Source: Leclercia adecarboxylata (GTDB taxonomy: Bacteria > Pseudomonadota > Gammaproteobacteria > Enterobacterales > Enterobacteriaceae). Taken from it: DNA of 64,000 bases. This document shows, in pieces, positions 27,555 to 36,599 of the stretch. The stretch lies in assembly GCA_002360945.1 (NCBI GenBank), contig DERO01000022.1, forward strand, positions 33,917 through 97,916, written 5' to 3'. Below the pieces are notes generated by a model. That model made no database searches. It was given only the letters and a program-made list of their open reading frames with translations, and was not told where the DNA came from. Position numbers and translations under genes: made by a program. How positions within the stretch are numbered: position 1 is the stretch's first letter; the number at the start of each line of letters is the position of its first letter.

Positions 27555-28082
27555 TTGAGCACCACAAATCCAGATCACCACGTTTATGTCCTGATGGGCG
27601 TTTCCGGTAGCGGTAAATCCGCCGTTGCCAGCGAAGTGGCGCATCAAATTCATGCCGCGTTTCTTGATGGTGACTTTCTCCATCCGCGCAGCAACATCAC
27701 CAAGATGGCCTCTGGCGAGCCGCTGAACGACGACGATCGTAAGCCGTGGCTGCAGGCGCTGAACGATGCCGCCTTTGCCATGCAGCGCACCAACAAAGTG
27801 TCGCTGATCGTCTGCTCCGCGCTGAAAAAGACTTACCGTGACCAGCTGCGCGAAGGTAACGCTAATCTCTCCTTTATCTACCTGAAGGGCGATTTCGACG
27901 TGATCGAAAGCCGTCTGAAGGCGCGTAAAGGGCACTTCTTCAAAACCCAGATGCTGGTCACGCAGTTCGAAACCCTGCAGGAACCGGGTGCAGATGAAAG
28001 CGATGTGCTGGTCGTGGATATCGATCAGCCGCTGGACGGTGTTGTTGCCAGCACCATTGAGGTCATTAACAAAAGGCAGTAA
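27555..28082 (+). CDS. gntK: Gluconokinase GntK
   Basis: A 175-residue kinase that phosphorylates gluconate to 6-phosphogluconate, feeding the Entner-Doudoroff and pentose phosphate pathways. It shows the P-loop GVSGSGKS at about residues 15-22 and LDGDFLHPRSNI. The start is a TTG at 27555 after GAGGG (27542-27546). No ATG fits, and the protein from TTG matches the E. coli length. It is coupled to gntU, which begins three bases after its stop. Confidence 0.95.
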   Translation: MSTTNPDHHVYVLMGVSGSGKSAVASEVAHQIHAAFLDGDFLHPRSNITKMASGEPLNDDDRKPWLQALNDAAFAMQRTNKVSLIVCSALKKTYRDQLREGNANLSFIYLKGDFDVIESRLKARKGHFFKTQMLVTQFETLQEPGADESDVLVVDIDQPLDGVVASTIEVINKRQ

Positions 28083-28085
28083 GTT

Positions 28086-29426
28086 TTGAGTACGTTAACG
28101 CTTGTTTTAACAGCAGTCGGCTCCGTGCTGTTGCTGCTGTTTTTGGTGATGAAGGCCCGTATGCACGCCTTCGTCGCTTTGATGGTGGTATCCATTGGTG
28201 CAGGTCTCTTTTCCGGAATGCCGCTCGACAAAATCGCTGCGACCATGGAAAAAGGGATGGGAGGCACGTTAGGCTTTCTGGCGATTGTGGTCGCGCTTGG
28301 CGCGATGTTTGGCAAAATCCTGCATGAAACCGGCGCGGTCGATCAGATCGCCGTTAAAATGCTGAAATCGTTCGGCCACAGCCGGGCGCACTACGCAATT
28401 GGTCTGGCCGGTCTGATCTGCGCGCTACCGCTGTTCTTTGAGGTGGCCGTCGTGCTGCTGATTAGCGTGGCCTTCTCCATGGCGCGCCATACCGGCACCA
28501 ACCTGGTGAAGCTGGTTATTCCCCTGTTTGCCGGTGTGGCAGCGGCGGCGGCATTTCTGCTGCCGGGGCCTGCGCCGATGCTGCTGGCCTCGCAGATGCA
28601 TGCTGACTTCGGCTGGATGATCCTGATTGGCCTGTGTGCCGCGATCCCGGGAATGATTATCGCCGGTCCGCTGTGGGGCAACTTCATCAGCCGTTACGTT
28701 GAGCTGCACATTCCGGACGACGTCACCGAGCCGCACCTGGGCGAGGGCAAAATGCCGTCGTTCGCCTTCAGCCTGTCGCTGATCCTGCTGCCGCTGGTGC
28801 TGGTTGGCCTGAAAACCATCGCCGCGCGCTTTGTGCCGGTAGGATCGAATGCCTACGAGTGGTTTGAGTTTATCGGCCATCCGTTCACCGCGATCCTGGT
28901 CGCCTGTCTGGTGGCCATTTATGGCCTGGCGATGCGTCAGGGCATGGCGAAAGACCGGGTAATGGAAATCTGCGGCGCGGCGCTGCAACCGGCAGGGATT
29001 ATTCTGCTGGTGATCGGTGCGGGCGGGGTGTTCAAGCAGGTGCTGGTAGATTCCGGCGTCGGCCCGGCATTGGGCGAAGCGCTGACCGGGATGGGCCTGC
29101 CGATTGCGGTGACCTGTTTCGTGCTGGCTGCGGCGGTGCGTATCATTCAGGGCTCTGCGACCGTGGCCTGCTTAACCGCCGTCGGGCTGGTGATGCCGGT
29201 GATTGAGCAGTTGAACTACTCCGGTGCGCAGATGGCAGCGCTGTCTATCTGTATCGCGGGCGGCTCGATTGTGGTGTCACACGTCAACGATGCGGGCTTC
29301 TGGCTGTTCGGTAAATTCACCGGGGCGACAGAAGCGCAAACCCTGAAGACCTGGACGATGATGGAAACCATCCTCGGCACCACCGGGGCGATTGTCGGGA
29401 TGATTGCGTTTACGCTGCTGAGCTAG
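28086..29426 (+). CDS. gntU: Low-affinity gluconate transporter GntU
   Basis: A 446-residue gluconate:H+ symporter of the GntP family with about 12 or more membrane helices (starts MSTLTLVLTAVGSVLLLLFL). The motifs GLICALPLFFEVAVVLL, LLPGPAPMLLASQM and SIVVSHVNDAGFW are typical. Like gntK it starts with TTG (28086), again suggesting deliberately weak initiation. It is paralogous to GntT at 53.6-54.9 kb. Confidence 0.95.
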   Translation: MSTLTLVLTAVGSVLLLLFLVMKARMHAFVALMVVSIGAGLFSGMPLDKIAATMEKGMGGTLGFLAIVVALGAMFGKILHETGAVDQIAVKMLKSFGHSRAHYAIGLAGLICALPLFFEVAVVLLISVAFSMARHTGTNLVKLVIPLFAGVAAAAAFLLPGPAPMLLASQMHADFGWMILIGLCAAIPGMIIAGPLWGNFISRYVELHIPDDVTEPHLGEGKMPSFAFSLSLILLPLVLVGLKTIAARFVPVGSNAYEWFEFIGHPFTAILVACLVAIYGLAMRQGMAKDRVMEICGAALQPAGIILLVIGAGGVFKQVLVDSGVGPALGEALTGMGLPIAVTCFVLAAAVRIIQGSATVACLTAVGLVMPVIEQLNYSGAQMAALSICIAGGSIVVSHVNDAGFWLFGKFTGATEAQTLKTWTMMETILGTTGAIVGMIAFTLLS

Positions 29427-29429
29427 CAG

Positions 29430-29513
29430 CAATGCCCGGCGGCGCGATGCTTGCCGGGCCTACAAAACCTCGAACCGTAGGCCGGGTAAGCGCAAGCGCT
29501 ACCCGGCTTTTTT
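29430..29513. repeat. REP pair downstream of gntU
   Basis: Two opposed REP units: GCCCGGCGGCGCGATGCTTG...GGGCCTAC and GTAGGCCGGGTAAGCGCAAG...TACCCGGC, the latter followed by T6. This BIME probably ends the gntRKU transcript and lies against the stop of the convergent 148-residue gene. Confidence 0.85.
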
Positions 29514-29958
29514 ACAGCAGCACGACACCCTCATCTGTACGCAGCCAGCGCGGCGCTTTCAGCGTATCGCTATACAATCCCACCAGATCTTGCAGCAAAT
29601 CGCCCGCTACTCTCTCGTCACTTTCTGACAGCGAATGATTCAACAGCAATTGTGTTACCAGTTGGCAATAGCGCCCAAGCTGATCCACTTCCGGTTCGAA
29701 AACGGGCACGTTCAGTGGCAGATCATTCACCGTCAGGCTCTCTTTCAAATGGTCAGGCACAGGCTCCAGAAGCGTTGGCTGAAGAAGGGTGAGGCAGGCA
29801 GAAAGCCGTCCACACAGCGCCATCTTCTGAGCCGGATCGTCGCATTCAACCAGTACGTCAACAAATCGCGCGCAGTTGTCTGCCAGCTCGGTGAAATCGG
29901 TGGTGTGATCGAAGGGCGTGGTAAATAAAGAATGAGAAAAGCTAAGGGTAGTAGTCAT
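29512..29958 (-). CDS. Uncharacterised 148-residue protein downstream of a C4-type RNA
   Basis: I do not recognise this protein. It is soluble, without signal peptide or membrane helix, starts MTTTLSFSHSLFTTPFDHTT, and is acidic and Leu-rich in its second half (for example VTQLLLNHSLSESDERVAGD and GDLLQDLVGLYSDTLKAPRW). The start has a strong Shine-Dalgarno GGAGG (29966-29970) seven bases upstream. That sequence is complementary to the C4-like RNA encoded 190 bp further upstream on the same strand. In phages P1 and P4 the gene controlled by such RNAs encodes an antirepressor or a cell-division inhibitor; no such similarity is visible here. E. coli K-12 has nothing equivalent between gntU and yhgN. 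Confidence 0.7.
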   Translation of the reverse strand: MTTTLSFSHSLFTTPFDHTTDFTELADNCARFVDVLVECDDPAQKMALCGRLSACLTLLQPTLLEPVPDHLKESLTVNDLPLNVPVFEPEVDQLGRYCQLVTQLLLNHSLSESDERVAGDLLQDLVGLYSDTLKAPRWLRTDEGVVLL

Positions 29959-30001
29959 AAGACAGCCTCCAAAGAGTCGTTTTTTTCCACCACTGGAGAG
30001 G

Positions 30002-30136
30002 CTAATCTCGCTGGTGGCGGAACCGAGCAGGGTTAGCCTTACCGGCCTCTTTGGATACCGGCGCGTCTTGCGACGCCCCCGCTCGGCCCACCGTTGGAGT
30101 GTAGCTAAGCGCGCGACACAAAAATACTTGTGTCAC
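30002..30136 (-). CDS. Ash/Icd-like small reading frame of a P4-type immunity region
   Basis: The frame contains VGRAGASQDAPVSKEAGKAN followed by PARFRHQRD, which I recognise as the signature of the phage Ash family found in P1/P4-type immunity regions. The frame is open up to 30265 across the C4-like RNA. The start given is the GTG at 30136 (44 residues), immediately downstream of the RNA, and is uncertain. In P1 the equivalent frame (icd) is translated only when C4 RNA is absent. The function here is unknown and it may be a leader. Confidence 0.45.
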   Translation of the reverse strand: MTQVFLCRALSYTPTVGRAGASQDAPVSKEAGKANPARFRHQRD

Positions 30137-30225
30137 CAAAGAGGTAGCACAGGAGGCTAATCCTGACGCCTGATTTTGCAGGCGTGGCGATTGAGCCACC
30201 CTGGCACGTTCACCGGTGCTGATGT
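30130..30225 (-). ncRNA. C4-type antisense RNA (phage P1 c4 / P4 CI-like)
   Basis: On the minus strand, from about 30223 downwards, lies CAGCACCGGTGAACGTGCCA followed by GGGTGGCTCAATCGCCACGC, the hallmark of C4 RNAs. Three stems are visible: 30204-30207/30216-30219, GTGGC/GCCAC (30184-30188/30195-30199) and ACGCCTG/CAGGCGT (30166-30172/30179-30185). Two unpaired segments follow: TTAGCCTCC (plus 30152-30160) and CCTCTTTGG (plus 30136-30144). Both have complements downstream in the same transcript. P1 C4 and P4 CI RNAs act by pairing with such sites to block translation and provoke early termination. Ends are approximate. Confidence 0.68.
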
Positions 30226-30297
30226 AACAGAGAAGCAAGGAACGTAAAGTGAACGAAACTACCACTGATGCCAGTATATTCCCCTAACTCTAACCCC

Positions 30298-30891
30298 TCA
30301 TCCCTTCATCCACGCCCTAATCCCGTCCAGGAACATCTGCGTCGCCATCATCACCAGAATCAATCCCATCAGCCGCTCCAGCGCATTAACCCCTTTCTCG
30401 CCCAGCAGGCGTAAAAACAGCGACGACTGCAGCAGGATGATAAAGGTCCCGCCCCAGGCAATCAGCAGGGCAATCACCAGATGGCTCATCTGATTCGGGT
30501 ACTGATGCGACAGCAGCATCAGGGTTGCCAGAATCGTCGGCCCGGCGACCAGCGGGATCGCCAGCGGCACAATAAACGGCTCTTCACCGGCAGGCAGGCC
30601 GCTGCTGCTGCCTTCGCTGCTCGGGAAAATCATTTTGATGGCAATCAGGAACAAAATAATCCCGCCGGAAATGGAGACCGTTTCAGCGCGTAAATTCAGG
30701 AACGCGAGGATTTTTTCGCCAGCAAAAAGGAAGATAAACATCACCAGCAGGGCGATGAGCAGCTCGCGGATCATGATGGCCCGACGGCGCTTTGGCTCGG
30801 TGTGCTTCAGCACCGACATGAAAATAGGCAGGTTTCCGAGTGGATCCATAATTAGGATCAATAAAACAGCTGCGGAAATGATTTCACTCAT
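30298..30891 (-). CDS. yhgN: MarC family inner-membrane protein YhgN
   Basis: A 197-residue protein with six predicted helices in the two-repeat MarC arrangement (starts MSEIISAAVLLILIMDPLGN, with PLAIPLVAGPTILATLMLL in the middle). Its biochemical function is unknown. It is divergent from asd with a 177-bp gap and is the same length as E. coli YhgN. Confidence 0.93.
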   Translation of the reverse strand: MSEIISAAVLLILIMDPLGNLPIFMSVLKHTEPKRRRAIMIRELLIALLVMFIFLFAGEKILAFLNLRAETVSISGGIILFLIAIKMIFPSSEGSSSGLPAGEEPFIVPLAIPLVAGPTILATLMLLSHQYPNQMSHLVIALLIAWGGTFIILLQSSLFLRLLGEKGVNALERLMGLILVMMATQMFLDGIRAWMKG

Positions 30892-31068
30892 CGTAGATTA
30901 TCCCTGATACTTGTATGGTTATCCCGATGATTAGCGCTTTTTCTGATAGCCGGGCAATCATCGATTAATTTCGCTTGCGACTTTGGCAGCATTTTGTAAT
31001 GTGAAGCATATCCCAGTTCACTACTGGCTTGCATAAACAGCACACACCCTCTGCAGGAAAAAAATGCT

Positions 31069-32172
31069 ATGAAAAACGTTGGTTTTATCGGCTGGCGCGG
31101 TATGGTCGGCTCTGTACTCATGCAACGCATGGTTGAAGAGCGCGATTTCGACGCTATCCGTCCGGTCTTCTTCTCCACTTCCCAGCTCGGCCAGGCTGCA
31201 CCGTCCTTTGGGGGTACCACAGGCACGTTGCAGGATGCTTACGATCTGGAAGCGTTGAAGGCGCTGGACATTATTGTCACCTGCCAGGGCGGCGATTATA
31301 CCAACGAAATTTATCCAAAGCTTCGTGAAAGCGGCTGGCAGGGCTACTGGATTGACGCGGCCTCTTCGCTGCGCATGAAAGACGACGCGATCATTATTCT
31401 GGATCCGGTTAACCAGGACGTTATCACCGACGGCCTGAACAAAGGCGTCAAAACCTTCGTGGGCGGTAACTGTACGGTCAGCCTGATGCTGATGTCGCTG
31501 GGCGGTCTGTTTGCCCAGGATCTGGTGGAGTGGGTCTCTGTTGCCACCTACCAGGCGGCCTCCGGCGGCGGCGCACGCCATATGCGTGAGCTGCTGACCC
31601 AGATGGGCCAGCTGCACCACAGCGTGGCGGAAGAGCTGGCAAACCCGGCGTCCGCTATTCTGGATATCGAGCGTAAAGTCACTCAGCTGACCCGCAGCGG
31701 CGAGCTGCCGGTAGATAACTTCGGCGTACCGCTGGCCGGTGGCCTGATCCCGTGGATCGACAAGCAGCTGGAAAACGGCCAGACCCGTGAAGAGTGGAAG
31801 GGCCAGGCAGAAACCAACAAAATCCTGCGCACCGCTTCCGCGATCCCGGTTGACGGTCTGTGCGTGCGCATCGGCGCGCTGCGCTGCCACAGCCAGGCAT
31901 TCACCATTAAACTGAAAAAAGATGTGTCTATTCCGACAGTGGAAGAGCTGCTCGCCTCTCACAATCAGTGGGCGAAAGTCATCCCTAACGATCGCGATAT
32001 CACCATGCGCGAGCTGACCCCGGCTGCGGTCACCGGCACATTATCTACCCCTGTAGGACGCCTGCGTAAACTAAATATGGGCCCGGAATACCTTTCCGCC
32101 TTTACCGTTGGCGACCAGCTTCTGTGGGGCGCCGCTGAGCCGCTGCGCAGGATGCTACGCCAGCTGGCGTAA
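31069..32172 (+). CDS. asd: Aspartate-semialdehyde dehydrogenase Asd
   Basis: A 367-residue NADPH enzyme that converts aspartyl phosphate to aspartate semialdehyde, the branch point to diaminopimelate, lysine, methionine and threonine. It has the N-terminal dinucleotide motif [17 protein letters not shown], the catalytic Cys at residue 135 in GGNCTVSLM, and a conserved His in [13 protein letters not shown] strong terminator follows, so it is probably monocistronic although glgB lies downstream on the same strand. Confidence 0.97.
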   Translation: MKNVGFIGWRGMVGSVLMQRMVEERDFDAIRPVFFSTSQLGQAAPSFGGTTGTLQDAYDLEALKALDIIVTCQGGDYTNEIYPKLRESGWQGYWIDAASSLRMKDDAIIILDPVNQDVITDGLNKGVKTFVGGNCTVSLMLMSLGGLFAQDLVEWVSVATYQAASGGGARHMRELLTQMGQLHHSVAEELANPASAILDIERKVTQLTRSGELPVDNFGVPLAGGLIPWIDKQLENGQTREEWKGQAETNKILRTASAIPVDGLCVRIGALRCHSQAFTIKLKKDVSIPTVEELLASHNQWAKVIPNDRDITMRELTPAAVTGTLSTPVGRLRKLNMGPEYLSAFTVGDQLLWGAAEPLRRMLRQLA

Positions 32173-32188
32173 TAAATACTTAATACTT

Positions 32189-32214
32189 AGGGGTGATTTA
32201 TCACCCCTTTTTTT
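32189..32214 (+). terminator. asd intrinsic terminator
   Basis: AGGGGTGA (32189-32196) and TCACCCCT (32201-32208) with a TTTA loop, then a run of T to 32214. Confidence 0.92.
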
Positions 32215-32310
32215 GCGTACTAAAGGACGAAAACGCAAATGATTCATTATTTTTCGGGAGTCATATAAAGCGTTGGCTATGCTTTATGCGGGATGTCACA
32301 TATTCCGCCT

Positions 32311-32416
32311 GGAGGTTGGATGGAACAGAGAGGATGCACAAGGTGCTGTTCCGTCCAGGTCACATTAAGGTCGGACCCCGTGCGCGAAAGGGGCGGCAAC
32401 TAAAAAAACAGGATGA
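32311..32416 (+). promoter_or_regulatory. GGA-rich glgB leader with hairpin (candidate CsrA sites)
   Basis: An 11-bp stem (32318-32328 with 32345-32355, arms GGATGGAACAG and CTGTTCCGTCC) presents AGAGGATGC in its loop. The Shine-Dalgarno region reads AACAGGATGA (32407-32416). Both resemble the CsrA target ACARGGAUG, a loop site plus a site over the ribosome-binding site. CsrA is known to repress glycogen genes in E. coli. Pairing of this leader with CsrA is inferred. Confidence 0.55.
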
Positions 32417-32421
32417 ATACC

Positions 32422-34608
32422 ATGTCCGTTCTTATTGATAGAGACGTGATTAATGCGCTTATTGCGGGTCACTTTGCGGATCCATTTTCTGTATTGGGCA
32501 TGCACCGCACTGAAGCTGGACTGGAAGTCCGGGCACTGCTTCCTGACGCGACGGAAGTGTGGGTCATCGAACCCAAAACCGGGCGCAAGGTCGGTAAACT
32601 CGAATGTATCGATTCACGCGGCTTCTTCGCTGGCGTGATGGCCCGCCGTAAAAACTTCTTCCGTTATCAACTCGCCGTCATCTGGCATGGTCAGCAGAAC
32701 CTGATCGACGATCCCTATCGCTTCGGTCCGCTGCTGCAGGAGATGGATGCCTGGCTGCTGTCTGAAGGTACGCACCTGCGTCCCTACGAGACGCTCGGCG
32801 CCCACGCCGACACCATGGACGGCGTGACCGGCACCCGCTTTACCGTCTGGGCACCGAATGCCCGACGCGTGTCGGTGGTGGGGCAGTTCAACTACTGGGA
32901 TGGCCGTCGCCACCCGATGCGCCTGCGTCGCGAGACCGGCATCTGGGAGCTGTTTATCCCCGGGGCGCAAAACGGCCAGCTGTACAAATATGAGCTGATC
33001 GATGCCCACGGCAAGCTGCGTATCAAAGCCGACCCCTATGCCTTCGAAGCGCAAATGCGCCCGGAGACCGCGTCGCTCATCTGCGGTCTGCCGGAGAAAG
33101 TCGCCCAGAGCGAAGAGCGCATTCGCGCCAACCAGTTCGATATGCCGATCTCCATTTATGAAGTCCATCTTGGCTCCTGGCGTCGTCATACCGATAACAA
33201 CTTCTGGCTCAGCTACCGGGAGCTGGCCGACCAGCTGATCCCGTATGTGAAATGGATGGGCTTTACCCATCTGGAGCTGCTGCCGATTAACGAACACCCG
33301 TTTGACGGCAGCTGGGGCTATCAGCCGACCGGCATGTATGCCCCAACCCGCCGTTTCGGCACCCGGGACGACTTCCGCTACTTTATCAACGCCGCACACG
33401 CCGCCGGGCTGAACGTGATCCTCGACTGGGTGCCGGGCCACTTCCCGTCCGATGACTTTGGTCTGGCGGAATTCGACGGCACCAACCTGTATGAGCACAG
33501 CGATCCGCGCGAAGGCTACCATCAGGACTGGAACACCCTGATCTACAACTACGGCCGCCGGGAAGTGACCAACTATCTGGTGGGCAACGCCCTCTACTGG
33601 ATCGAGCGTTTCGGCATTGATGCCCTGCGCGTGGATGCCGTCGCCTCGATGATCTACCGCGACTACAGCCGCAAAGAGGGTGAGTGGATCCCGAACGAAT
33701 TCGGTGGCCGGGAAAACCTGGAAGCCATTGAGTTCCTGCGTAACACCAACCGTATTCTCGGCGAGCAGACGCCGGGCGCGGTGACGATGGCGGAAGAGTC
33801 CACGGACTTCCCGGGCGTCTCCCGTCCGCCATCCATGGGCGGTCTCGGCTTCTGGTTCAAATGGAACCTCGGCTGGATGCACGACACCCTGGATTACATG
33901 AAGCTGGATCCGGTGCATCGCCAGTATCACCACAACAAACTAACCTTCGGCATGCTTTATAACGGCACCGAAAACTTTGTCCTGCCGCTCTCCCACGACG
34001 AAGTGGTCCACGGCAAAAAATCCATTCTCGACCGCATGCCGGGCGATGCCTGGCAGAAGTTCGCCAACCTGCGCGCCTACTACGGCTGGATGTTCGCCTT
34101 CCCGGGTAAAAAACTGCTGTTTATGGGCAACGAGTTCGCCCAGGGCCGCGAGTGGAACCACGATACCAGCCTCGACTGGAACCTGCTGGAAGGGGGCGAC
34201 AACTGGCACCACGGCGTTCAGCGCCTGGTGCGCGACCTTAACCATACCTACCGTCACCACAAGGCCCTGCACGAGTTGGACTTTGACGATTACGGCTTCG
34301 AGTGGCTGGTGGTAGACGATAACGAGCGCTCGGTGCTGATCTTTGTCCGCCGTGACAAAGTGGGTAACGAAATTATTGTCGCCAGTAACTTCACTCCAGT
34401 GACGCGTCATCACTACCGTTTCGGCATCAATCAGCCGGGCAAATGGCGTGAAGTGCTGAACACCGACTCCATGCATTACCACGGCAGCAACGCGGGCAAT
34501 GGCGGACTGGTGCAGAGCGATGAGCAGGAGAGTCATGGTCGACCACAGTCCCTGAGCCTTACCCTGCCGCCGCTGTCCACGATCTGGCTGGTGCGGGAGG
34601 GGGAATGA
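32422..34608 (+). CDS. glgB: 1,4-alpha-glucan branching enzyme GlgB
   Basis: A 728-residue GH13 enzyme that introduces alpha-1,6 branches into glycogen. It has an N-terminal carbohydrate-binding N1 domain and a CBM48 domain (about 120-220), then a catalytic barrel with nucleophile Asp405 (ALRVDAVAS), acid/base Glu458 (MAEEST) and the stabilising Asp in [12 protein letters not shown]. The ATG at 32422 is preferred to 32413 because CAGGA (32409-32413) is eight bases from it and it gives the E. coli length. It overlaps glgX by four bases. Confidence 0.96.
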   Translation: MSVLIDRDVINALIAGHFADPFSVLGMHRTEAGLEVRALLPDATEVWVIEPKTGRKVGKLECIDSRGFFAGVMARRKNFFRYQLAVIWHGQQNLIDDPYRFGPLLQEMDAWLLSEGTHLRPYETLGAHADTMDGVTGTRFTVWAPNARRVSVVGQFNYWDGRRHPMRLRRETGIWELFIPGAQNGQLYKYELIDAHGKLRIKADPYAFEAQMRPETASLICGLPEKVAQSEERIRANQFDMPISIYEVHLGSWRRHTDNNFWLSYRELADQLIPYVKWMGFTHLELLPINEHPFDGSWGYQPTGMYAPTRRFGTRDDFRYFINAAHAAGLNVILDWVPGHFPSDDFGLAEFDGTNLYEHSDPREGYHQDWNTLIYNYGRREVTNYLVGNALYWIERFGIDALRVDAVASMIYRDYSRKEGEWIPNEFGGRENLEAIEFLRNTNRILGEQTPGAVTMAEESTDFPGVSRPPSMGGLGFWFKWNLGWMHDTLDYMKLDPVHRQYHHNKLTFGMLYNGTENFVLPLSHDEVVHGKKSILDRMPGDAWQKFANLRAYYGWMFAFPGKKLLFMGNEFAQGREWNHDTSLDWNLLEGGDNWHHGVQRLVRDLNHTYRHHKALHELDFDDYGFEWLVVDDNERSVLIFVRRDKVGNEIIVASNFTPVTRHHYRFGINQPGKWREVLNTDSMHYHGSNAGNGGLVQSDEQESHGRPQSLSLTLPPLSTIWLVREGE

Positions 34609-36581
34609 CGCAGCTCGCTGCAGGTAACCCGGCGCCGCTCGGCGCACGCTACGATGGCAAAGGGGTGAACTTCACCCTCTTTTCCGCCCATGCGGATCGG
34701 GTTGAACTCTGCGTGTTTGACGATAAGGGCATTGAACACCGTTACGATCTGGTGGGCCGCACTGGCGATATCTGGCATGGCTACCTCGAGCATGCCCGGC
34801 CCGGCACCCATTATGGTTTCCGGGTGCATGGCCCCTGGGAGCCGTCCAGAGGGTTGTTCTTTAACCCGGCCAAGCTGCTGCTCGACCCTTGCGCGTATCA
34901 GGTGGAAGGCACACTGAATGACGATGTTCTGCTGCACAGCGGCAAAGTGACCGCCGATCACCGGGACAGTGCCGCGGTGGCACCCCGCAGCGTGGTGGTC
35001 AGCGACGAGCGTTACGACTGGGAAGAGGACGCCGCTCCCAATACGCCCTGGGGCAAGACGGTTATCTATGAAGCCCACGTGAAAGGGCTGACGTATCTGC
35101 ACCCAGGCATTCCGGAGGCGATCCGCGGCACCTACCGGGCGCTCGGTCATCCGGTGATGATTGCGTATTTTAAGCATCTCGGGATCACCGCCCTGGAATT
35201 ATTACCGGTGGCCCATTTTGCCTCCGAGCCGCGTCTGCAGCGTCTGGGTCTCAGTAACTACTGGGGCTACAACCCGATGGCGATGTTTGCCCTCGACCCG
35301 CGCTATGCCTCGCATCCTGAGCGGGCCCGGGATGAGTTTCGTGATGCGGTGAAGGCGCTGCACGAAGCGGGTATTGAGGTCATTCTGGATATCGTCCTCA
35401 ACCACAGTGCTGAGCTGGATCTGGAAGGCCCGACGTTCTCCCTGCGCGGAATTGATAACCCTAGCTATTATTGGTTAAGAGAGGATGGCGATTACCACAA
35501 CTGGACCGGCTGCGGTAACACTCTCAATCTCAGCCATCCGGCGGTGGTGCAGTACGCGTATGAATGCCTGAAGTACTGGGTGGAAACCTTCCATATCGAT
35601 GGCTTTCGTTTTGACCTGGCGCCGGTGATGGGACGCACGCCGGAATACAGCCCGCAGGCGCCGCTGTTTGAGGCGATAAAGAACTGCCCGCTGCTGTCGG
35701 GCGTGAAGTTGATTGCGGAGCCGTGGGATATCGGCCCTGGCGGCTACCAGGTGGGGAATTTCCCACCGCCGTTTGCCGAGTGGAACGACCACTATCGTGA
35801 TACCGCGCGCCGCTTCTGGCTGGCGCGCGATCTGTCACTCGGTCAGTTTGCCGGGCGTTTCGCCGCTTCCAGCGATCTGTTCAAGCGCAACGGGCGACTG
35901 CCCTCCGCGTCGATAAACCTGGTTACCGCGCACGATGGGTTCACCCTGCGTGACTGCGTTTGTTTCAATCAGAAACACAATGAAGCCAATGGCGAAGAAA
36001 ATCGTGACGGCACCTTCAATAACCACAGTTTTAACCATGGTATCGAAGGATTAAGTGGCAATCTGAATGTGATTGAGCGGCGCCGCGCCAGTGTGCACGC
36101 GCTGCTCTCCACGCTGCTTTTGTCGCAGGGAACGCCGATGTTGCTGGCAGGCGATGAACATGGCCACAGCCAGCACGGTAACAACAATGCGTATTGCCAG
36201 GATAACCCGTTAACCTGGCTGGACTGGCAACAGGCCAACAGTGGATTAGCCGACTTTACCGCTGCGCTGATCCATCTGCGTCAGCAGATCCCGGCGCTCA
36301 CCCTGAACCAGTGGTGGGAAGAGGGCGACGGCCATGTTTGCTGGCTGAATAAAGCGGCGCAACCGTTGGAAGCGCGTGAGTGGCAAAGCGGCGTGCCGTG
36401 CCTGCAAATCCTGCTTTCGGAGAGCTGGCTTATCACGCTTAACGCCACAGATGAGGTCGCAGAAATTGTTTTACCCGAAGGGGAGTGGCGGGCCATCCCC
36501 CCATTTGCCGGAGAGGATAATCCGGTCGTTATGACTGCCTGGCATGGGCCTGCGCACGGTGTATGTGTATTCCAGAGATGA
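34605..36581 (+). CDS. glgX: Glycogen debranching enzyme GlgX
   Basis: A 658-residue GH13 isoamylase-type enzyme that hydrolyses alpha-1,6 branches of glycogen already shortened by GlgP, releasing maltotetraose-sized chains. It has an N-terminal CBM48-like domain (starts [20 protein letters not shown]), [11 protein letters not shown], the nucleophile Asp in [10 protein letters not shown], the Glu in LIAEPWD and VTAHDGFTL. It overlaps glgB by an ATGA, and 18 bp separate it from glgC. Confidence 0.96.
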   Translation: MTQLAAGNPAPLGARYDGKGVNFTLFSAHADRVELCVFDDKGIEHRYDLVGRTGDIWHGYLEHARPGTHYGFRVHGPWEPSRGLFFNPAKLLLDPCAYQVEGTLNDDVLLHSGKVTADHRDSAAVAPRSVVVSDERYDWEEDAAPNTPWGKTVIYEAHVKGLTYLHPGIPEAIRGTYRALGHPVMIAYFKHLGITALELLPVAHFASEPRLQRLGLSNYWGYNPMAMFALDPRYASHPERARDEFRDAVKALHEAGIEVILDIVLNHSAELDLEGPTFSLRGIDNPSYYWLREDGDYHNWTGCGNTLNLSHPAVVQYAYECLKYWVETFHIDGFRFDLAPVMGRTPEYSPQAPLFEAIKNCPLLSGVKLIAEPWDIGPGGYQVGNFPPPFAEWNDHYRDTARRFWLARDLSLGQFAGRFAASSDLFKRNGRLPSASINLVTAHDGFTLRDCVCFNQKHNEANGEENRDGTFNNHSFNHGIEGLSGNLNVIERRRASVHALLSTLLLSQGTPMLLAGDEHGHSQHGNNNAYCQDNPLTWLDWQQANSGLADFTAALIHLRQQIPALTLNQWWEEGDGHVCWLNKAAQPLEAREWQSGVPCLQILLSESWLITLNATDEVAEIVLPEGEWRAIPPFAGEDNPVVMTAWHGPAHGVCVFQR

Positions 36582-36599
36582 TAATAAAAGGAGTTGATC

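Noticed and set aside
29512..30298. Integrated prophage or P4-like satellite
   Set aside because: No integrase, replication gene, direct repeat or tRNA is present in the 800-bp gap; only the C4-type unit can be supported.
31012..31068. Lysine riboswitch before asd
   Set aside because: Enteric asd is not known to carry one, and the 177-bp gap to yhgN shows no multi-stem conserved core.
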